A stretch of DNA of 64,000 nt, from positions 1,394,001 to 1,458,000 of the forward strand of contig NZ_WMEA01000001.1 in assembly GCF_021735925.1 (NCBI RefSeq), in the 5' to 3' direction. The position numbers were made by a program, and so were the translations under genes. Shown here one piece after another: positions 35,821-44,858 of the stretch. Position 1 is the first letter of the stretch; each line of letters begins with the position of its first letter. Under the pieces are notes generated by a model. It did no database searches and was not told the DNA's origin. It saw only the letters and a program-made list of their open reading frames with translations. Source of the stretch: Loktanella sp. M215 (GTDB lineage: Bacteria > Pseudomonadota > Alphaproteobacteria > Rhodobacterales > Rhodobacteraceae).

Positions 35821-36020
35821 CTGTCACTGAAATCTTCGATCAAAAAGCTCTGGCGGCTCCCGGTCTCACGGTTCTCACGGGCACGATAGCCATTTCAGCC
35901 TCTCGCAGAGTGAAAGTTGAGCCAAGACGCCTTTCCGACAAGTTCAGCGAGATGATCGGCGCGGTCGGGAGGATGGCTGGCTTCATTGACTTGTTACAGC
36001 CGCAACATTAACACGCAACG

Positions 36021-36560
36021 ATGGAACACATAACCTGGATTTTGATGACCTATAAGGTCCCGTCCGAACCCGCCGCGAAGCGCGTAGCATTCTGGCGGCG
36101 ACTTAAGGCGATGGGGGCGGTCTATCTGCAAAATGGCGTCTGTTTGCTGCCCCGGACCGATGAACACATGCGCCAGCTGAAGATGCTTGAAAACGATGCC
36201 ACCGAGATGGGGGGCGAGGCTTTTCTTTTGGTCACGACCTCGCTCGACAAGACCCAAGAAGACAAGGTCACTGCGCGGTTCAAGGCAGACCGGGATTCGC
36301 ATTATCAAGAGTTTCTGGGCAAATGCGATGCCTTTACGGCCGAGATTGCGCGCGAGATTGCCAAAGAAAAGTTCACCTTCGCAGAACTTGAAGAAGAGGA
36401 CAGCGAGCTAAAGAAATTGCAGGCTTGGCTGGGGCGTATCTCGGTTCTCGACTTCTACCATGCGCCGCTTGCCGGCACGGCGCGTGAGGCATTGACGCAA
36501 TGTGAAGCGGCGCTGGCGGATTATGCGCAGCGTGTGTTTGATGCCAATGGAGGCCAATAA
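36021..36560 (+). CDS. ChrB N-terminal-domain protein
   Basis: 179 residues. The N-terminal part WILMTYKVPSEPAAKRVAFW, followed by RRLKAMGAVYLQNGVCLLP, matches the N-terminal domain of ChrB, a regulator linked to chromate resistance. The C-terminal rhodanese-like ChrB half is missing, giving the short stand-alone form. The rest is helical and charged (FAELEEEDSELKKLQ). No chrA transporter is nearby. The next gene starts immediately after the stop (TAAATG), so it is coupled to the PAP2 phosphatase. Confidence 0.8.
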   Translation: MEHITWILMTYKVPSEPAAKRVAFWRRLKAMGAVYLQNGVCLLPRTDEHMRQLKMLENDATEMGGEAFLLVTTSLDKTQEDKVTARFKADRDSHYQEFLGKCDAFTAEIAREIAKEKFTFAELEEEDSELKKLQAWLGRISVLDFYHAPLAGTAREALTQCEAALADYAQRVFDANGGQ

Positions 36561-37118
36561 ATGACGGCGTTGTATGATCTTGACGTGGCAGTCACGCAGA
36601 CGATCAACGCCCTTTCCGGACAGGGCGTAGTGGATGCCTTTATGATCGGCATTTCCCAGTGGGGCGTGCCCTTGCTTGTGCTTGCCGTCGCAGGTCAGTG
36701 GTGGTCCGGTGCCGACCGCCGGGCCAAGCGGCATGTGCTGGTCGCGGCGGGGCTCGCCTTTATCCTCGCCTTGGGGTTCAATCAGCTGGTGTTGCTGGGC
36801 GTGGATCGGATGCGGCCCTATGTGGCAGGCGTCACGACGTTGCTGGTGCCCCCCAGCGCTGACCCGTCGTTCCCATCGGATCATGCCACCGCCGCCTTTG
36901 CGATTGCCGCAACATTCGCGTTCAGCGTGATCCGACGTCAGGCGGTCTGGTTTACGCTGGCCGCTGTGGTCGTGGCTTTTTCACGGGTCTACATTGGTAT
37001 TCACTATGTCGGGGACGTGCTTGGCGGTGCTGTGACCGGCCTGCTGGCCGCCGCCGCCGTCACTGCGCTGTATCGGCCGGGCAGCCGAATTGACCGCTTT
37101 TTAACCGGTATCCTTTAG
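36561..37118 (+). CDS. PAP2-family membrane phosphatase
   Basis: A 185-residue membrane protein with the three phosphatase motifs: a relaxed first motif VDRMRPYVAG, PSDHATAAF with the catalytic His, and SRVYIGIHYVGDVLGG. Such enzymes dephosphorylate undecaprenyl pyrophosphate or phosphatidate. About five helices are visible. It abuts the ChrB-N gene and is followed by a broken DedA gene; DedA and PAP2 genes often pair or fuse. Confidence 0.88.
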   Translation: MTALYDLDVAVTQTINALSGQGVVDAFMIGISQWGVPLLVLAVAGQWWSGADRRAKRHVLVAAGLAFILALGFNQLVLLGVDRMRPYVAGVTTLLVPPSADPSFPSDHATAAFAIAATFAFSVIRRQAVWFTLAAVVVAFSRVYIGIHYVGDVLGGAVTGLLAAAAVTALYRPGSRIDRFLTGIL

Positions 37119-37168
37119 CTGATGGGCACCCGGACAGACCAATCCCGACTGTCGCGGATGGTGTCGCG

Positions 37169-37412
37169 ATGACCCGCATTTTGCCGACCATCGTCGCGAT
37201 GGGCGTCTGAGGCTATTGGGTCATTGGGCTGATGGCCTTCTTCGCGGCAGTGTTTCTGACTTCTGTCTTTACGCCCGGAACCGTCGCGGTCGTGCTGGGC
37301 GGCGCGTTGGCGGCACAAGGGCTTTATCACATCGGCGACATGATCTGGTTCGTGGCCATCGGAACGATACTGGGGGCCGAGGCAAGCTATCGCATCGGTC
37401 GGCATGCCGACA
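37169..37412 (+). pseudogene. Truncated DedA-family gene
   Basis: From ATG 37169 the frame reads MTRILPTIVAMGV, then TGA at 37208-37210, then GYWVIGLMAFFAAVFLTSVF, TPGTVAVVLGGALAAQG and ASYRIGRHA, a DedA N-terminal domain. It ends abruptly at a 14-bp palindrome (37399-37412) beyond which the DNA belongs to an agmatinase remnant on the other strand. The gene therefore has both an internal stop and a lost C-terminal half. Confidence 0.8.
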
Positions 37413-37525
37413 TAGCAGGCGTCCAGCCCGTCGGCGTTGTCCTATGCAGGCAGGCGCACCATCCTGGCGGGGTCGCCAAGGCGGGGCATCGTGTTGCCGC
37501 CAAGCGACGAGTCGAAGTCGGTCAC
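37399..37525 (-). pseudogene. Agmatinase (speB-like) 5' remnant
   Basis: Minus-strand reading from GTG 37525: VTDFDSSLGGNTMPRLGDPA, RMVRLPA, TAG (37442-37444), DNADGLDACYVGMP, which matches the N-terminus of ureohydrolases of the agmatinase type. It is cut at the palindrome shared with the DedA remnant, so the metal-binding core is gone. It follows the metallo-hydrolase gene by 27 bp in the same direction, so it was probably the last gene of the polyamine-transporter operon. Confidence 0.75.
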
Positions 37526-37552
37526 ATTGCGGTTCTGGTCTATTGAGGAAGG

Positions 37553-38281
37553 TCAGGCGCCCTTGTCGCGCAGCCAGTCGGTGATCAGCTGGCGATGGCG
37601 GTCGCCGCCGTAGGACGGAAAGTGCCCGCCGTGAACGGTCTGCACAGGCAGGTCCAGCAGACGTTTCATGCTGGCGACGTAATTCGCTTGGTCCTGCGGG
37701 TCGCCGCTTTCGATCAAGGGGCCGTCATAGACGATGTCGCCCGAGATCAGCAGCCCCGTCGCCTGTTCCCACAGGGCGATGCCGCCCGGGCTGTGGCCGG
37801 GCGTATGGATCACCTCGAAACTGCGGTCGCCTAGATCGATAATGTCGTGGTCCTGCAGGATCCGCGTCGCGGGGGCCGATTTTACGGTGTAGGTCGCCGA
37901 TTGATAGGGTGCCGGCGGCAGCGTTGTGAATATCTCGTCCGTGACGTAGGCGTCGGCGTAGGTGTTGGCGCGGGTGGGGTTGGCCAGAATGTTGGCCTCT
38001 GCGGCGTGGCACAGGCGGCAGGGAAATTCGTGGTGCGTGCCGACGTGGTCGAAATGCGTGTGACTCGCGACGGCATCAAGGGGCCGTTCGGTCACAAGCG
38101 GCACCCATTCGCGCAAGCTCAGCACGCCCATGCCGCTGTCGACCAGCATGTCCCGGTCGCGGCCGCGGACATGCCAGACGTTGCAGCGAAAGAACTCCTT
38201 GATGTGCGGCTCGTCGATCCATGTGACCCCGTCCGAAAGTGTGCGGACGCGGTACCAGTCGCTTGGCTGGGCATGGATCAT
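37553..38281 (-). CDS. Metallo-beta-lactamase-fold hydrolase
   Basis: 242 residues with the metal site HTHFDHVGTHHEF (HxHxDH), then IHTPGHSPGGIALW with the third His and the downstream SGDIVYDGPLIE and VHGGHFPS. It is a glyoxalase II-like hydrolase with no recognised substrate. Its start overlaps the stop of the ATPase gene (ATGA), so it belongs to the transporter operon and may act on the imported compound. Confidence 0.9.
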   Translation of the reverse strand: MIHAQPSDWYRVRTLSDGVTWIDEPHIKEFFRCNVWHVRGRDRDMLVDSGMGVLSLREWVPLVTERPLDAVASHTHFDHVGTHHEFPCRLCHAAEANILANPTRANTYADAYVTDEIFTTLPPAPYQSATYTVKSAPATRILQDHDIIDLGDRSFEVIHTPGHSPGGIALWEQATGLLISGDIVYDGPLIESGDPQDQANYVASMKRLLDLPVQTVHGGHFPSYGGDRHRQLITDWLRDKGA

Positions 38282-39264
38282 GCGGATTCCTTCAGGGTGA
38301 CGACGCGGGACGCGAACAGGGGTACCGTGTCATCCACGGCGGGCAGGTCCCCCGGCGGCAGATGGGCGATGTAGGGCGTATGGGCGTTGTCGTCGCTGCG
38401 AAAGTGGCAGCGGTGATAGGTGCCGAAGAACGCGGTGCTCTCAAGCTGCGCGTGGCCAAGTGCGACCTCCCCGGAAAGGCCGACGTTTTCCGGACGCACA
38501 CCATGGATCGCGCCAGCGTCGGTGGCGACCAGACCGGCGGGGATGCGGTTCATGTCGCCCATGAAGTTCGCAGTGAACAGCGTCTTGGGGTGCAGATAAA
38601 TCTCCTCCGGCGTGCCGAAATCCTCCACCCGGCCATGGTTCATCACGACGATGCGGTCTGCGATGGCCATCGCTTCCTCCTGATCGTGAGTGACATGAAC
38701 GAAGGTCGTGCCGACCTTGCGCTGGATCGCCTTCAGCTCGTCCTGCATCTGGCGCCGCAGCTTGAGGTCGAGCGCGCCGAGCGGTTCGTCCAACAGCAGC
38801 ACATCGGGATCGACAGCCAGCGCACGGGCGAGGGCGACGCGTTGTCGCTGCCCGCCGGAGAGTTCGTGGGGCTTGGCACCTGCCTTGTCGCGCAGACCGA
38901 CGAGGTCGAGCATATCGTCCGCCTTGGCATTGCGGGCGCCGCGCCCCATCCCCTTCATCCGCAGGCCGAAGCCCACGTTGTCGCGCAGGGTCATGTGGGG
39001 GAAGAGGGCGTAGTCCTGAAACATCGTTGTGGTCGGGCGGTTTTTGGGTGCAACGCCGTCCATGTCGCGGCCGCCGATCATGACCGTGCCCTCGGTGGGC
39101 GTCAGGAAGCCGCCAAGGATGAACAGCAGCGTGGACTTGCCACAGCCCGACGGGCCGAGCAACACAACGAATTCGCCGGCACCAAAGGACAGGTCGATCC
39201 GGTTCAGCGCCCGGAAGGTGCCGAAGGTCTGGCTAATGGCGGACAGGGCGACGTCGGCGGTCAT
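38278..39264 (-). CDS. ABC transporter ATPase, spermidine/putrescine type (PotA-like)
   Basis: 328 residues: Walker A GPSGCGKST, Q-loop MFQDYALFPHM, signature LSGGQRQRVALAR, Walker B VLLLDEPLGALD, switch VTHDQEEAM, then a C-terminal TOBE regulatory domain (about 240-328) with GVRPENVGLSG. It overlaps both neighbours by 4 bp. It powers the two permeases encoded upstream. Confidence 0.92.
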   Translation of the reverse strand: MTADVALSAISQTFGTFRALNRIDLSFGAGEFVVLLGPSGCGKSTLLFILGGFLTPTEGTVMIGGRDMDGVAPKNRPTTTMFQDYALFPHMTLRDNVGFGLRMKGMGRGARNAKADDMLDLVGLRDKAGAKPHELSGGQRQRVALARALAVDPDVLLLDEPLGALDLKLRRQMQDELKAIQRKVGTTFVHVTHDQEEAMAIADRIVVMNHGRVEDFGTPEEIYLHPKTLFTANFMGDMNRIPAGLVATDAGAIHGVRPENVGLSGEVALGHAQLESTAFFGTYHRCHFRSDDNAHTPYIAHLPPGDLPAVDDTVPLFASRVVTLKESA

Positions 39265-40031
39265 GATTTCGACTTTCGGAAAATGGTCAGTTCAAGGACG
39301 ATCAGGATCGCGATGGACACGAGGAAGACCAGCGACCCGATGGCATTGGTTGCGGGCGACAGACCGGAGCGGAGCATCGACCAGATCTCGACTGGCAAGG
39401 TCACGTCGAAGCGGGTCAGCAGGAAGGCGATGATGAACTCGTCCCAGCTGAACGTGACGGACAAGAAGAATGCGGCCAGCAGGGCGGGCTTCAGCATGGG
39501 CGCGGTGATCAGCGTGACGACCTTCAACTCAGACGCGCCCAGATCGCGGGCGGCGCGTTCGGCGTTCTTCTGATGATCGCCCATGGCCGCAAAAAGGATG
39601 GCAAAGCACAGGGGCAGGTTGATAACGACGTGACCGATCCCCGTGGCCCAGAGTGACGGGCGCACACCCAAATGGTTGAACAGGCTAAGCAACCCCAGCG
39701 CGATGATCAGATAGCTGACGGTCATCGGCGCGATCAGCAGGCCACGCATGACGACCGATCCTGGAAGGCGGACACGGGCAAGGCCCTGAGCCGCCAGAAA
39801 CCCCAGGGTCAGCGCGATCGTGGACGACACCAGTGCCACGAAGAACGAGTTGCGCAGCGCCGCCATCAGGTCGCCGTCGCCCAGCACCTCTGCATACCAC
39901 TTCAGCGAGGGGCCGTCGAAGGGCGGCACGGGCAGGCGGCCTGCCTGAAAGGAAAACAGCACCAGCACGACGACGGGCAGAAAGATGAAGGCGAAGATCG
40001 CCACAAGGTAGGCCCATGAGAGGATGCGCAT
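39261..40031 (-). CDS. ABC transporter permease (PotC-like)
   Basis: 256 residues with six membrane helices, starting MRILSWAYLVAIFAFIFLPV. The EAA loop ERAARDLGASELKVVTLITA marks the ATPase contact. ATG 40031 overlaps the stop of the other permease gene (TGATG), which decides it over longer frames running into that gene. Confidence 0.92.
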   Translation of the reverse strand: MRILSWAYLVAIFAFIFLPVVVLVLFSFQAGRLPVPPFDGPSLKWYAEVLGDGDLMAALRNSFFVALVSSTIALTLGFLAAQGLARVRLPGSVVMRGLLIAPMTVSYLIIALGLLSLFNHLGVRPSLWATGIGHVVINLPLCFAILFAAMGDHQKNAERAARDLGASELKVVTLITAPMLKPALLAAFFLSVTFSWDEFIIAFLLTRFDVTLPVEIWSMLRSGLSPATNAIGSLVFLVSIAILIVLELTIFRKSKS

Positions 40032-40888
40032 CAGACCCTGTCCATCTTGAGCCAACGGGCGGTGGCGGCGTAGGCCAGCGTCACCAGCGCCATCAGCACA
40101 ACCGACAGGGCAGAGGCCATCGGAAAATCGCCCCGCCGCCCCAGTTGCAGCATGATCAGCTGCGGCATCGACAACTCGTTGTTGCCGCCCAGAATTTGCG
40201 GCGTGATATAGTCGCCGATGCACAGCACGAAGGTCAGGAAGGCCCCGGTCATGATGCCGGGCAGGGTCAGCGGCAGGATGACCAACCGCAGGGTTTGCCA
40301 GCCGCTAGCGCCCAGATCGGCGGCGGCGCGGGCATAATTCGGGGACAACTGGATCAGGTTGGCATAGATCGTCAGGGTCAGCAGCATGACGAAGAAATGC
40401 ACGAAGCCGATCACCGTAGCGGTCCGCGTCGCCATGATCTGAATGGGCGCATCCAGCAGGCCAAGGCCGATCAGGCCTTGCATCAGCACGCCGTTCTGCC
40501 CAAGCACCAGCGCCCAAGCGTAGGACCGCACGACGTAGGACGTCCAGAAAGGCAGAACCGCTAACATGATGGCGAGACGTTGCCAGCGCGGCGGCACCTG
40601 CGTCGCGATGATCCATGCCAGCGGCCATGCCAGCATGACGGAAATCACCGTCACGGTCGCCGTGATCTCGAGCGAGACGAAGACGCCCTTGAGCAGAGAG
40701 GCGTCGGTGAAGATCTTGACGTAGTTGCCCAGATCATAGGCCTGCACGATCTCGCGCCCCTCCAGATGTGCAAGGCTCAGCAAGACCATCGCGGCAAATG
40801 GCACGATAAAAAAGGCCAGCGTCCACAGCAGGGCAGGGGCGACGAAGATAAAGGCCGTGCGCCGTTCTGCGCTTGCGATGCTGGTCAT
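40031..40888 (-). CDS. ABC transporter permease (PotB-like)
   Basis: About 284 residues from MTSIASAERR (40888), with six helices beginning AFIFVAPALLWTLAFF and an EAA loop ARAAADLGASGWQTLRLVIL. It forms the channel with the PotC-like subunit. It lies 65 bp downstream of the binding-protein gene. Confidence 0.92.
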   Translation of the reverse strand: MTSIASAERRTAFIFVAPALLWTLAFFIVPFAAMVLLSLAHLEGREIVQAYDLGNYVKIFTDASLLKGVFVSLEITATVTVISVMLAWPLAWIIATQVPPRWQRLAIMLAVLPFWTSYVVRSYAWALVLGQNGVLMQGLIGLGLLDAPIQIMATRTATVIGFVHFFVMLLTLTIYANLIQLSPNYARAAADLGASGWQTLRLVILPLTLPGIMTGAFLTFVLCIGDYITPQILGGNNELSMPQLIMLQLGRRGDFPMASALSVVLMALVTLAYAATARWLKMDRV

Positions 40889-40953
40889 GCGGAGGGTCCG
40901 GTCCGGGGGCAGGTCGCCTTGGCGGTCAGCCGCCAAGGCCCGTTAAACAGGGG

Positions 40954-42009
40954 TTACTGCTGCAGCATGTCAGTCCACAGATCCTGCATTGCAAGATCAA
41001 GGTCGGCGTCAGGGACCGGATACAGCTGGGATTTGGCAAGATAATCGTCCTGATTGTCCCAGCGCAGCGCGGTCTTCTGGTCGTCGGTCAGTTCGTCGCC
41101 CGCGGCCCGGTTCGCTGGCATGCCCCAATAGCAGGATGATGTCGCTAGACGCGCCTGTCCTTCGGGGCTGACGATATATTTGACGAACTCCGTCGCCATG
41201 TCCTTGTTCTGAGAATCCTCCAGCACCGCGATCGATTGGGACCAGCGCAATGCCCCTTGCGACGGAACCGTCCAGTCCAGCGCGGGGTTCTCGGCGGCCA
41301 GCGCTGCCGTCACCCACTCGCCGCCGCCGACCAGGATATCGACCTCTCCTGTCGCAAGCGCGGTCTGGCTCGCCACGACATCGCCGACAAGTTTGGCGTT
41401 CGCCTTGAGCGCGTAGGCACGGTCACGCAGGCTTTCGACGCTGTCGGCGGTCAGGTCCGCGGTTGCGATGCCTTGTTCGAGGCCAATCAGGCCCAACACG
41501 GGCAGGTAATAATCATAGACTGCGATGCGGCCGGCGTATTTGTCGGACCACAGTGTGCCCATGTCGGCCATGTCGGCCGGATCGACCTTGGTCTTGTCGT
41601 AGGCGATGGTGTTGTAGCCGAACTTTTCGGTCACCGCATAGATCGTGCCGTCGCGGCCGTTGCTGTCGGCCATCACCAGATCAGGAAAGAAGCTTTCGGT
41701 CGCCATGTCATCGGGGAGGGCGGCCAGCAGACCTTGATCCACGGCGCGGCCGACGTCGACCGTGTCGATAACCATCACATCCCAATCGCCAGGGCGCGAC
41801 TGGTCGAGGATCGCCAGACCGGCAGCGGTGCCTTCGTATTCCTTGACATTGACCTTCACGTCATGCGCCTGCTCGAACGGTTCCAGCAGCGCGGGGTCGG
41901 TGTGATCGCACCAGACCAGCGCGTTGATCTCGCCCTCGGCATGCGCAGCCCCGGCCAGAAGCAGCATCACACCAGAAGCGGCCATTGCGTGTGTGTCGGT
42001 CTCTCTCAT
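40954..42009 (-). CDS. ABC transporter substrate-binding protein (PotD-like)
   Basis: 351 residues from MRETDTHAMAASGVMLLLAG, with signal cleavage near AHAEGE. ATG 42009 follows GGGAGAGTGAAG. Mature segments INALVWCDHTDPALLEPFEQ and YDVMVID-like WDVMVIDTVDVGRAVDQGL fit the PotD/PotF extracellular family. It heads the operon binding protein-permease-permease-ATPase-hydrolase. The remnant agmatinase at the far end supports a guanidino or polyamine substrate, but this is inference. Confidence 0.9.
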   Translation of the reverse strand: MRETDTHAMAASGVMLLLAGAAHAEGEINALVWCDHTDPALLEPFEQAHDVKVNVKEYEGTAAGLAILDQSRPGDWDVMVIDTVDVGRAVDQGLLAALPDDMATESFFPDLVMADSNGRDGTIYAVTEKFGYNTIAYDKTKVDPADMADMGTLWSDKYAGRIAVYDYYLPVLGLIGLEQGIATADLTADSVESLRDRAYALKANAKLVGDVVASQTALATGEVDILVGGGEWVTAALAAENPALDWTVPSQGALRWSQSIAVLEDSQNKDMATEFVKYIVSPEGQARLATSSCYWGMPANRAAGDELTDDQKTALRWDNQDDYLAKSQLYPVPDADLDLAMQDLWTDMLQQ

Positions 42010-42065
42010 CTTCACTCTCCCATGGGTGTCGCTTGTTGTTGCAATCATCGTTGTGTTGGACCTAA

Positions 42066-42077
42066 ATTGAAGTCAAT
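42066..42077. promoter_or_regulatory. Short palindrome between potD-like and tetR genes
   Basis: ATTGA-AG-TCAAT lies in the 108-bp divergent intergenic region, followed by the related words TCAATCAATAATTG. It is a candidate operator for the adjacent TetR-type regulator. Confidence 0.35.
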
Positions 42078-42117
42078 CAATAATTGTAGTCACTATAGAA
42101 AATCAGAGCGGCACATC

Positions 42118-42732
42118 ATGGTCGGACTTCGGGCGCGTAAAAAAGAAGCAACCAGCCGCAGGATCATCGCAGAGGCCTGCCGGATGTTTCAAGAGACAGG
42201 ATATGAAGAGACGCGGATCGAGGATGTCGCTGCAGCGGCAGAGTTGTCGGTCGCGACATTCTACAACTACTTTGGATCCAAGGCCGATATTTTGCTCAGC
42301 AGCGTCACCGAGGAAACCGAAAAGGTGCTCGCGCAGGCGGAACGGTGCATTGCCCAGTCCTATCCGGATGCGGCGACAGGGTTCGATGCGCTTAGCCGCG
42401 TCTATTGGACCTATTCTTTTACCAGCACCTCGCGTCAAATGTGGCGCGTGGCCGTGTCGCAGACGATGCTGAACCCGCAGTCCGAATTCTGCCGCAGGTA
42501 TGTGGCCTTGGACGAACGCCTGTCGGATCAGGTCTGCGATTTCATACGCCGGATGCAGGCAGACGGGCACATTCGGCAAGACGTCGAATCAGACCCAATC
42601 GGGGCGCTTCTTTTCAATAATATCAACATGAACTTCTTATCCTTTATCAGGAGCGACAGCCTGACTGCTTCGGAAATGCGTGCCGCCGTTAAAGTTCAGA
42701 GTGCGCCGCTGTTAGATCTGATAGCGTGTTGA
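42118..42732 (+). CDS. TetR/AcrR-family transcriptional regulator
   Basis: 204 residues from ATG 42118. The N-terminal helix-turn-helix is ATSRRIIAEACRMFQETGYE, then TRIEDVAAAAELSVATFYNYF, the classic TetR pattern ending in a YNYF turn. The C-terminal ligand domain is helical and unassigned. It is divergent from the ABC operon, its likely target. IS5-type DNA begins 55 bp after the stop. Confidence 0.9.
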   Translation: MVGLRARKKEATSRRIIAEACRMFQETGYEETRIEDVAAAAELSVATFYNYFGSKADILLSSVTEETEKVLAQAERCIAQSYPDAATGFDALSRVYWTYSFTSTSRQMWRVAVSQTMLNPQSEFCRRYVALDERLSDQVCDFIRRMQADGHIRQDVESDPIGALLFNNINMNFLSFIRSDSLTASEMRAAVKVQSAPLLDLIAC

Positions 42733-42786
42733 AACCGGAATGGAGTCATTGGTGAATCTTGATCCTTAATTATTGAGGTTCAAGAC

Positions 42787-43170
42787 TCATATCCAAAAGA
42801 TGACGGTTGCGGCGAGAGCTATCGCTGAGAGGAAGACCGGGGGACTTTTGTCATAGCGTGTGGCAACGCGCCGCCAGTCTTTTAGGCGGTCGACCATGAT
42901 CTCGATCCCCTTGCGCTTTCGATGGCGGCGCTTGTCGTATTTGACGGGTCTCTCTCGTGACTTTCGACCCGGAATGCAGGGCGTTATCGTCTTGTCGATA
43001 AGGGCCTCGCGGCACCAGTCCGCATCGTATCCTCGATTGCCTAGAAGCCAGTCAGCGGTCGGAAGGCTGCTCAGTAACGCCCTGGCTCCATCATAGTCGC
43101 TGACCTGTCCGGCCGTCACGAACAACTGGATGGGCTGCCAGAACCGGCAGCGGGACTGATCGAGGCGCGC
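42787..43170 (-). mobile_element. IS5-family transposase remnant (C-terminal half)
   Basis: Minus-strand reading contains FVTAGQVSDYDGARALLSSL, WLLGNRGYDADWCREAL, CIPGRKSRERPVKYDKRRHR and RLKDWRRVATRYDK, the C-terminal half of an IS5-group DDE transposase including the last catalytic Glu region. The stop is at 42787. Upstream homology fades near 43,150 (FWQPIQLFVTAG), so the N-terminal half and one end are lost. Confidence 0.85.
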
Positions 43171-43680
43171 GGTATCCGTCATTTTGAAAGCAGCCTGATC
43201 ACAAATCCACCCATCCATGGTCGCGATGGCGCGCGCGGCACTAAGCGGACATTTGCAGCACTTCGTTCCGAGGTCAGGGGGGAGTGGCGAACGACGACCC
43301 TGCCTTGGGTGTCCAGAGGGGCGGAGCGCTCTTTGGTCCGGCGGAGGGACCCTGGCGGGTTCGGGAGGGCGGAGCGCCACCTGTGCGGCGCTGCAGCGCC
43401 GCCGGGGTCCGGGGGCGGAGATCGCGAAGCCGAATGCAAAGGTGCGGACGGCAACCGCAGCGCGTCGGATGCTTCAGTGCACCCAGCATTTGCTCCAGCA
43501 ACGCCAAGCAGAGCTGGGCTGCCCGGACCCGTCTGCATACTGGAGCGGCCTTTCACGGCATCTTTCAGGCGGGCTATACCTCTGCCTTGGCTCCGATGTG
43601 CATTGGGTCCCATTACGCCGTTAGGAGGAATGCGCTGAGGGCGGTCGGAGGGTTGGCCTGCGCTCGAGGCGCGGGGTCTG
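43171..43680. other. GC-rich block with repeats, no gene
   Basis: All frames are open because of extreme GC content, and none resembles a known family. The block has two copies of GGGCGGAGCGC-like sequence and a perfect 18-bp palindrome GCGGCGCTGCAGCGCCGC at 43385-43402. It separates the IS5 remnant from the glycosyl-hydrolase fragment. Confidence 0.6.
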
Positions 43681-44049
43681 CGGCTGAGCAGCCCGGTGAC
43701 AACCCAGGACGGGACGCTCGGCGCTAATTCCTGGCAAAGGCAGTTCATGAATCAGGTGCAGGCCCGTGGCCTTCGCGTCGATTTCATAGCCGTTCATTAT
43801 TATTCCACCAATGGGAATGTGAGCGAGTTCCGAAATTGGCTCATTTCGGACTATAACGAATATCGCCGCCCGATTTGGGTCACCGAATTTGCAAACGTCG
43901 ATTGGCGCAGCCCCCAGCGCGTGACCTTCAAAGAAAATGCGGCCGTCGCGCGCGAGGCGATTGCCATGATTAACGATCTTCAGTTTGTCGAACGACAAGC
44001 GTGGTTCGCTGCGAATCCGTATCCATGGGGTGGCAGTCACCTAAGATAA
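43681..44049 (+). pseudogene. Glycosyl hydrolase (Asl1/GH128-like) fragment
   Basis: The reading includes NSWQRQFMNQVQARGLRVDF, IAVHYYSTNG, then YRRPIWVTEFANVDW, where WVTEF supplies the expected catalytic Glu of the Asl1-like/GH128 beta-glucanase clan. Homology starts abruptly near 43,681 with no start codon context and stops soon after AANPYPWGG. Both ends are missing, so it is an inactive fragment. Confidence 0.7.
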
Positions 44050-44159
44050 ACCTCGTCGATGACAAATTGTGCCTAACGCCAGTTGGCATCGCCTTCGACC
44101 AGACGTTGCGTGTCATCGGACCTCAACAGGTGGCGAGCCTCCCGTAAGTGTAACTTTGG

Positions 44160-44620
44160 CTATCGTCACATGCGGACGAAGTTCGCAGCGAGCCTTGGGA
44201 CGCTAGCGCATCGCGGCACTTTTTCATCGACAACACTGGCATCAAGGTCGAAAGGGAAGGCGCGCAAGCATGGCGGCCCCAAACGACGTGTCTGGCGCAA
44301 GATCCGCATCGATATTGATGAGTAAGAAATGAAAATCAGAGCCGTCGAGATCATGGGGACCAACACTGGAGGTGCACCGATGTTACCTCACCACCAGCGT
44401 TACCTCGACGAAATTGTCTGGCAATGCAACCATCGGGAGACCGTCCGGGCAGTCCTCAAGCAGCGGACCACCAGAACCGGCGTCGAGCGGGAGAAATCGA
44501 TCATGATTTGGAGGCCGGTCTCGGCGGTCGATCAGATGCGAATCCTGCTTCTTTGGGTGGCCGGCAAACACCTGCGCCGATCAAGGGAATATGGCCTGAG
44601 TTGGCCATGACATGAAACAC
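44160..44620 (+). mobile_element. IS5-family transposase remnant, second copy type
   Basis: Plus-strand frames give IDNTGIKVEREG, ARKHGGPKRRVWRKIRIDID, stop, then KIRAVEIMGTNTGGAPMLP, which match IS5-group transposases (consensus DSTGIK...RKHG...WRK). At least one stop and one frameshift break the gene. Beyond 44,400 the match decays. It belongs to a different subtype from the 42787 remnant. Confidence 0.7.
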
Positions 44621-44858
44621 GGCACGGTTGTAGCGCGCGATGTAGGCGTTCTGTGAGGCTGGCCGAAACACCGCATTTCACCAACAGTCGGTTTGCGGAA
44701 AATCTGAAATTTCCCTTCGGATGCACCAAGGCTGATTTCCGCAGCCTTGGCCAGGCAATTAGTATCATGCGGCTAAAAATGTCTAGTCTGCGGTTCTAGT
44801 CCAAGGTTGATAATATTTTGAACAAAACTGATTGCATCGATGATGATAATTTATCTAT

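Noticed and set aside
41236..42117. A long N-terminal extension of the TetR gene
   Set aside because: The extension is antisense to the binding-protein gene; the regulator proper begins at ATG 42118.
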